From Oscillospiraceae bacterium (GTDB taxonomy: Bacteria; Bacillota; Clostridia; Oscillospirales; QAMX01), in NCBI GenBank assembly GCA_015067705.1, contig SVLW01000006.1, positions 1 through 64,000 of the forward strand: a stretch of 64,000 nucleotides of DNA, in the 5' to 3' direction. A model generated the notes under the pieces. That model ran no database searches. It had not been told where the DNA came from and saw only the letters and a program-made list of their open reading frames with translations. Positions within the stretch are counted from its first letter, which is position 1. Each line of letters begins with the position of its first letter. A program made the translations under genes and the position numbers. This document shows positions 59,285 through 64,000 of this stretch, piece by piece.

Positions 59285-59638
59285 ATGCTGAAATTCATTT
59301 GCTATCCCAAGTGCACCACCTGCCAGAAGGCCCGCAAGTGGCTGGACGAGAACAACATCGAATATGAGTTCCGCGATATCAAGACCGAGAACCCTACCCT
59401 TGAAGAGCTGACCGCATGGTACAAGCGGAGCGGGCTGCCCCTGCGCAAGTTCTTCAACACCAGCGGTCTGCTGTATAAGTCCATGGAGCTGAAGACCAAG
59501 CTGCCCAACATGACCGACGAGGAAATGCTCTCACTTCTCGCCACCGACGGCATGCTGGTGAAGCGGCCCCTCGCCATCGGCGAGGACTTCGTGCTGGTGG
59601 GCTTCAAGGAAGCAGAATGGGTGGAGAAACTGAAATGA
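59285..59638 (+). CDS. ArsC/Spx-family protein
   Basis: CYPKCTTCQKARKWLDENNIEYEFRDI. Confidence 0.88.
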   Translation: MLKFICYPKCTTCQKARKWLDENNIEYEFRDIKTENPTLEELTAWYKRSGLPLRKFFNTSGLLYKSMELKTKLPNMTDEEMLSLLATDGMLVKRPLAIGEDFVLVGFKEAEWVEKLK

Positions 59639-59949
59639 AAAAGTGCAGAATTACGGTGATGAAGGTCGCCCGCTACGATGACCTCATCGAGAAATATGAA
59701 AACCCCATCGAGCACGCCTGCGACATGAAAGAGGGCCAGGTATTCATTGCCAACGGATGGGAGCGGCCCGAGGGCTTCTGTCTCAGCGCGTGGGAGAGTA
59801 TGTCCGCCTTTGTGCTGGCACTGTCCCACGGCGGCGGGGATTTCTATGACGGTTGGATGAAAAACAAGAAGTCTGCCATGATCTCCTGCAACGACGGTTT
59901 CCGCCCGGTGAGCTTTCTCATCGAGGCACTGGACGAGGACGCGGAATGA
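59635..59949 (+). CDS. TIGR04076-like small protein
   Basis: MKKCRITVMKVARYDDLIEKY...GQVFIANGWERPEGFC; 4-nt overlap with upstream gene. Confidence 0.65.
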   Translation: MKKCRITVMKVARYDDLIEKYENPIEHACDMKEGQVFIANGWERPEGFCLSAWESMSAFVLALSHGGGDFYDGWMKNKKSAMISCNDGFRPVSFLIEALDEDAE

Positions 59950-60668
59950 TGAAAAAACTTTACGACAAAAGTGAACTGGCCTTTGCGCTGGTGTGGATCG
60001 GCGTTTACTGCGTGGGGATGTCCCTCTTTGATGAGATCTCCCGCAGGATCGGTGTGGAGAGCGCGGCCTCGGCGGTGTTTGGGGCGGCAGTCTGTCTCTA
60101 TCTGTATTGTTGGCTCAAGAGGAACGGCAGACTGGTGCGCTATGGCTTGTGCAGACCGACGGCGCCTGCGCGGGCATTTCTGTTCTATATCCCGCTCATT
60201 GTCCTCACCGGGAAGAATCTCTGGGGCGGCGTGGCCATGCAGTATGATGCCGTGGGCACCGTGTGCTTTATCGTCAAGATGCTCTGCGTCGGATTTCTGG
60301 AGGAGCTGATCTTCCGCGGATTCCTGTTCCGCGCCATGTCCCGGGACAGCATCCGGTGGGCGGTGGTGGTCTCAAGCGTCACCTTCGGCCTGGGGCATAT
60401 CCTCAATCTCTTAAACGGCAGCGGCATGGGCGTGGCGGAAAATCTGGTGCAGATTTTCTTCGCGGTGCTCATCGGCTTCTTGTACGTCATCCTCTTCTGG
60501 CGGGGCGGCTCTCTGTGGCCCTGCGTGATCTCCCACGGCGTATTCAATTCCCTGTCCGCGTTTTCCGCCGATGGAGAGGGCGTGATCCCCCTCGCCATCC
60601 TGTGCGTGCTCACCGTGGGGTATGCACTGGTGCTGCTGAAAACACTGCCAAAACGGCAGGAGGAGTGA
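59946..60668 (+). CDS. CPBP family intramembrane glutamic endopeptidase
   Basis: EELIFRGFLFRA; FGLGHILN; SHGVFNSL. Confidence 0.88.
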   Translation: MMKKLYDKSELAFALVWIGVYCVGMSLFDEISRRIGVESAASAVFGAAVCLYLYCWLKRNGRLVRYGLCRPTAPARAFLFYIPLIVLTGKNLWGGVAMQYDAVGTVCFIVKMLCVGFLEELIFRGFLFRAMSRDSIRWAVVVSSVTFGLGHILNLLNGSGMGVAENLVQIFFAVLIGFLYVILFWRGGSLWPCVISHGVFNSLSAFSADGEGVIPLAILCVLTVGYALVLLKTLPKRQEE

Positions 60669-60680
60669 TAAGATAAAACC

Positions 60681-60727
60681 AACCCCCACGCGGAGCACCG
60701 TTTTCGGTTCTCCGCGGGGGGGTTATT
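60681..60727. terminator. Terminator between convergent genes
   Basis: aacccccacgcggag...ctccgcgggggggtt. Confidence 0.75.
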
Positions 60728-61510
60728 TTATGCCCGGATCGGTACGGCGATCTGGGTGATGTAGTCTCCGCTGTTTTCGCCGCGGTTGGGCGGGCCTTCC
60801 AGATAGATCGAGCGGAACGGCCCCGTGGTCTCGATCCCGTTTTCCCGGATATATGCGGCCAGCGCCCGGATCGCGTCGGCGGTTCCTTCATAGGGGCCGC
60901 GGTAATAGATGCAAAGAGCGGGCGTTTCGCAGAATTCCATGCGTTCTGTCCCCGCAAAGCTCTCCTCTACCGGGATGCAGCACATGAGATCCAGCTCGTC
61001 CGGATCCTGCGTCATACGCATGGTGAACATCCGCGCGAGCATGGACATTTTCCCCGTGCGCGCCGCGGCAATATAGGTGTCCCGCAGGCAGTTCGCGGCC
61101 TCAGCAGTATCCCGGCATGGGTACTGACGGCAGAAACAGACCTGCTGGGGCAGAGTCGTTCTGTGAACCGTCAGGTCGCCGCGCTTTGCCGAGCGCACCT
61201 GGAGCATCTGGATATTCCGGTCCAGCGTGGCCCGCAGCTCATAAAGCCGCGCAAGATGCCGGTCCAGATTATCGGTATCGTAATAGTATTCCCGGACCTC
61301 CTTCAGGGAAAGGCCCAGCTCCTGCAGAGAGCGGATCGAGCGGATCTGCGTCATATTGTCCGCGGAATAATAGCGGTATCCACTCTCCTCGTCCTTCACC
61401 GCGGGGGTCAAAAGCCCCATTTCCTCAAATCCCAGGATCGCTTTCCGCGTGACGCCCAGGATTTTGGCCACTTCTCCGATCTGGAACAGTTCTTCATTGT
61501 GTTTTTTCAT
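60728..61510 (-). CDS. MerR family regulator with GyrI-like effector domain
   Basis: FQIGEVAKILGVTRKAILGFEEMGLLTPAVKDEESGYRYYSADN. Confidence 0.88.
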   Translation of the reverse strand: MKKHNEELFQIGEVAKILGVTRKAILGFEEMGLLTPAVKDEESGYRYYSADNMTQIRSIRSLQELGLSLKEVREYYYDTDNLDRHLARLYELRATLDRNIQMLQVRSAKRGDLTVHRTTLPQQVCFCRQYPCRDTAEAANCLRDTYIAAARTGKMSMLARMFTMRMTQDPDELDLMCCIPVEESFAGTERMEFCETPALCIYYRGPYEGTADAIRALAAYIRENGIETTGPFRSIYLEGPPNRGENSGDYITQIAVPIRA

Positions 61511-61553
61511 TGTGCTCTACCCCAAAAGAATACAATATCTTGCGTCTGGCCTA

Positions 61554-61584
61554 TCGACTCGTCCCCCGGGGGACGACTTATAAT
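61554..61584 (+). promoter_or_regulatory. MerR-type promoter/operator (19-bp spacer with palindrome)
   Basis: TCGACT-19 bp-TATAAT; spacer has tcgtcccccgggggacga. Confidence 0.65.
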
Positions 61585-61706
61585 CATACTATACCAGAAT
61601 CACGCCCGTCCTGCAAGAGGAAACGGGCGGCTGCGCCGGAAAAGAGGGACGCGCCGGGCTTTTCCCGATGGATCCCGCCGGCAGTATCAAATAAGGAGTA
61701 GATGCA

Positions 61707-62333
61707 ATGAAGAAACGAATTCTGAGCGTTATTGCAGCGTTCATTATGCTTTTAACGCTATTGCCCACGACAGCGATGGCAGCGGGCACGGACACCGCAC
61801 GGGCGGTTTCCTGGGCGGTTGACTACGGCGTGACCAAGAGAACCGGCGGAACGACCTTCTCCCCCAAAAGCACCTGCACCCGTGCCGAGATCGTCACGTT
61901 CCTCTACCGCTATTTTGTGGAGCCTCTGACGGATACTTATGTTCCCGCGCCCGACCCGATCCCCGCGCCCTCTGTGGATGTGGGCGAGCTGGATCCCCTG
62001 CCGCCTGCGGACTACAAAAAGCATGCCGACTGGTACATTTCTCTGACGTCTGTGGGCGAAATGAGCAATGCCCGTCTGGTGGCGGAATCCGACTCCTTTG
62101 CGGCGGTCATTGCCGACTACAGAGCCCGTGACGCCTTTATCACTGACTCGATCTATATCCGCCGCGACGATATCAGGTATCAGATCATGGAGCGCGCCGA
62201 GACCGTCCGGCAGTACGACGAGGCCGTGAGCCAGAAGCAAAAGTATGGCTGGGAAATCCCCGATTACATTCTGGAAGACTATGAAGATCTGATCGCCAAA
62301 TGGGGCGACCCCGAACCCCTGCGCGACAGATAA
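61707..62333 (+). CDS. Secreted protein with partial SLH domain
   Basis: Signal peptide MKKRILSVIAAFIMLLTLLPTTAMAAG; AVSWAVDYGVTKRTGGTTFSPKSTCTRAEIVTFLYRYF. Confidence 0.75.
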   Translation: MKKRILSVIAAFIMLLTLLPTTAMAAGTDTARAVSWAVDYGVTKRTGGTTFSPKSTCTRAEIVTFLYRYFVEPLTDTYVPAPDPIPAPSVDVGELDPLPPADYKKHADWYISLTSVGEMSNARLVAESDSFAAVIADYRARDAFITDSIYIRRDDIRYQIMERAETVRQYDEAVSQKQKYGWEIPDYILEDYEDLIAKWGDPEPLRDR

Positions 62334-62340
62334 AAAAAGG

Positions 62341-62384
62341 ACCAAACCGCCTCTGAAACCTATGGTTTCAGAGGCGGTTTGGTC
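62341..62384 (-). terminator. 20-bp-stem terminator overlapping the tRNA-Pro CCA
   Basis: accaaaccgcctctgaaacc-tat-ggtttcagaggcggtttggt; T tract on minus strand. Confidence 0.85.
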
Positions 62385-62426
62385 CGAGTGACAGGATTCG
62401 AACCTGCGGCATCCTGCTCCCAAAGC
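62380..62426 (-). other. Truncated tRNA-Pro(TGG) 3' half = putative att site
   Basis: Minus strand CTTTGGGAGCAGGATGCCGCAGGTTCGAATCCTGTCACTCGGACCA. Confidence 0.8.
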
Positions 62427-64000
62427 CCAAAATCGTTGTGCTACTATGTGATAAGTAGTGATTTTGCGTGATATTGTGTAACTTTCAGAACTTTTGAAGG
62501 TATTTCGTGTGCCTTGTATCCACGTGTTTCTGTTTGTCTGTAGTATTCCTGTGGTATTAAAACCGCCCTGCTGCAAGAGTGAAATGCAGCAGGGCGTTCG
62601 TCATCTCTGGGAGTCCCCAGGTTGGTGGTATGGTAACTTAGGTTTGCCAGGAAGTCAACGTTTTTCTGCGGTGAACAGCGGACAAAATTTGGGCTGCTGT
62701 ATCAAAGAATATCGGCTTTGTCCTCGGTACAAGACGATGGGAATCCTTCATGCGAAGGATTCCCATCTATGATTAGTGGCGGCTCTGAAGCAGTTTGCGA
62801 AGGCTCTGTGTTTCAACGATTCGATAATTCGCGAGCCACAGCTGTTTGTCCTTGCCTGCCATCTGAGGATTACTGGAAGTTTCAAAGGTGTTCTGAACTA
62901 GGCTGGTGCCGATTTCATTCCACATATCGATCGGATCAAACAGCCACGACACTTCTCCAGTAGTCTCATCATACTTCAGCAGACTGCGGAAGGCACCAAA
63001 AATCGGGTAGATATAGCCACTGGAAATTTGATACTTAGTAGGAGTAGCAAAGATAGCAGAGGGAACCGCTTTGTCCAGGCTTTCAATTCCACGCACATGT
63101 CCGAAGCGCGGTTTCACACCTTGAGCTTCTTTATACTCTTTGTACTTCTGAGGCAGTTCAATCTCGATGAGGTCGTACAGCTTGGCCAGCTTGGGAAGCT
63201 GCTTGGTAAGGGACTTATAGAACTGGGTATCGTAAGCAGCGCTATAGCGTTTGAATACCTGAGCTTTTCCAGAAAAACTCTGCACTGGTGCAGTGGAATC
63301 GTCAGGATAGCGCTCGATGTCAAAAGCGTATAAAAGACGGAGCAAAGCGGATACATGGATATCCTTATCCTCGTTGTCTTTGTACGCAATTCTGTCAGCA
63401 AACGGCTGCTCACTAATTGAGTTGCGAACATCCTCAAATTTCTCATCCAGGTTAAAAAGGGCGATGTCAGAAACCTGCATGGATGTATTGCGCGCGTCAG
63501 AAAGGCGAGTAATGTTTTGGACATTCGTGATGACTTCTACACGAACATATTTGTCCAAATCCGAAGGAATTTCGTCGCGACTCCTAATGATGGCGGTATA
63601 TGTATGGCCACCATCCAGGATACCGTACAGATCCTGATCAAGTCCGTTATCCTGATCACCGATATCGATTGTAACGACAGAATTTGAAGGATCGAATGCC
63701 AGAGATTTAGCGGAAATAACAATTCCGCGGTTGTTGATGTAAAAATCAGTCTCTGGTTCTTTTACCGCTGCGATCAATCCCTTGCCAACATTGGTGTTCA
63801 TTTTGGGTTTCCTGGGATTTACGTCCAAGGGAATCCCTTCCGGAAGATCTCGCATATTCACCAAGAGGTAGTAAATGGTTTCTAGCGTGCTTTCGTCCTT
63901 GTCTTCTTTGCTATAAGGGGAGGACATTGTGCGTACGGAGTGAACTTTGAATTGCAGTTTTTCTTTACTCATGTTTTATTTCTCCTTTGTTTTATCTACA
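62427..64000. mobile_element. Left part of a putative tRNA-Pro-integrated island (continues past window)
   Basis: Starts at tRNA 3' fragment; apparently lower GC; carries AIPR-like gene; no integrase in view. Confidence 0.6.
62773..63972 (-). CDS. AIPR-like (abortive-infection phage-resistance family) protein
   Basis: FYINNRGIVISAKSLAF; LYGILDGGHTYTAIIRSR; RBS aaaggaga. Confidence 0.75.
   Translation of the reverse strand: MSKEKLQFKVHSVRTMSSPYSKEDKDESTLETIYYLLVNMRDLPEGIPLDVNPRKPKMNTNVGKGLIAAVKEPETDFYINNRGIVISAKSLAFDPSNSVVTIDIGDQDNGLDQDLYGILDGGHTYTAIIRSRDEIPSDLDKYVRVEVITNVQNITRLSDARNTSMQVSDIALFNLDEKFEDVRNSISEQPFADRIAYKDNEDKDIHVSALLRLLYAFDIERYPDDSTAPVQSFSGKAQVFKRYSAAYDTQFYKSLTKQLPKLAKLYDLIEIELPQKYKEYKEAQGVKPRFGHVRGIESLDKAVPSAIFATPTKYQISSGYIYPIFGAFRSLLKYDETTGEVSWLFDPIDMWNEIGTSLVQNTFETSSNPQMAGKDKQLWLANYRIVETQSLRKLLQSRH

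Noticed and set aside
1-64000. Transposases, IS elements, rRNA genes, prophage structural genes
   Set aside because: None recognised in any ORF; the only mobile signature is the tRNA-Pro fragment at the right edge, with no integrase in view.

Overview
A 64 kb, mostly core-genome window from a GC-rich, spore-forming Firmicute (Clostridia/Oscillospiraceae-like). The lineage is inferred from spo0A/spoIVB/spoIID, walRKHI and the long-form PRPP synthase. Contents in order: a rare-sugar/sugar-acid cluster (SDR, Fe-S aldo-keto reductases, split transketolase-like pair, GarR-like dehydrogenase); spoIID; citrate synthase; a complete pyrimidine operon (pyrC-carA-carB-pyrK-pyrD-pyrF-HAD-pyrE-pyrB-pyrI); a P-loop kinase behind a structured leader; an ABC-F ATPase; walRKHI; ilvE; prs; lexA; acpP; spo0A-spoIVB; a Pit/DUF47 phosphate system; a DUF1538/P-II-like pair; three tRNAs; an arabinoxylan enzyme set (GH10, GH51, GH43, PfkB, esterase); a MerR regulator; and at the right edge the boundary of an island inserted at a tRNA-Pro 3' end, carrying an AIPR-like gene. 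Points most worth a second look: (1) CarA in the pyr operon has lost all three glutaminase triad residues; (2) the dNK-like kinase leader has a 5-codon uORF (MRIIR) directly before an intrinsic terminator, with a competing pairing, which looks like a ribosome-mediated attenuator; (3) a ~171-bp element of mini-hairpins separated by four TGAAAT and four inverted ATTTCA spacers lies just after the tRNA array; (4) the tRNA-Pro 3' half with terminator marks an att site with 10-bp-periodic repeats beside it; (5) the pyr promoter places GTTTG at the predicted +1, as in UTP-sensitive reiterative-transcription promoters; (6) tRNA-Val(CAC) has C33; (7) the split transketolase lacks canonical ThDP and active-site motifs. 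No CRISPR array, rRNA or transposase was seen. All calls come from reading the sequence; no database searches were run.
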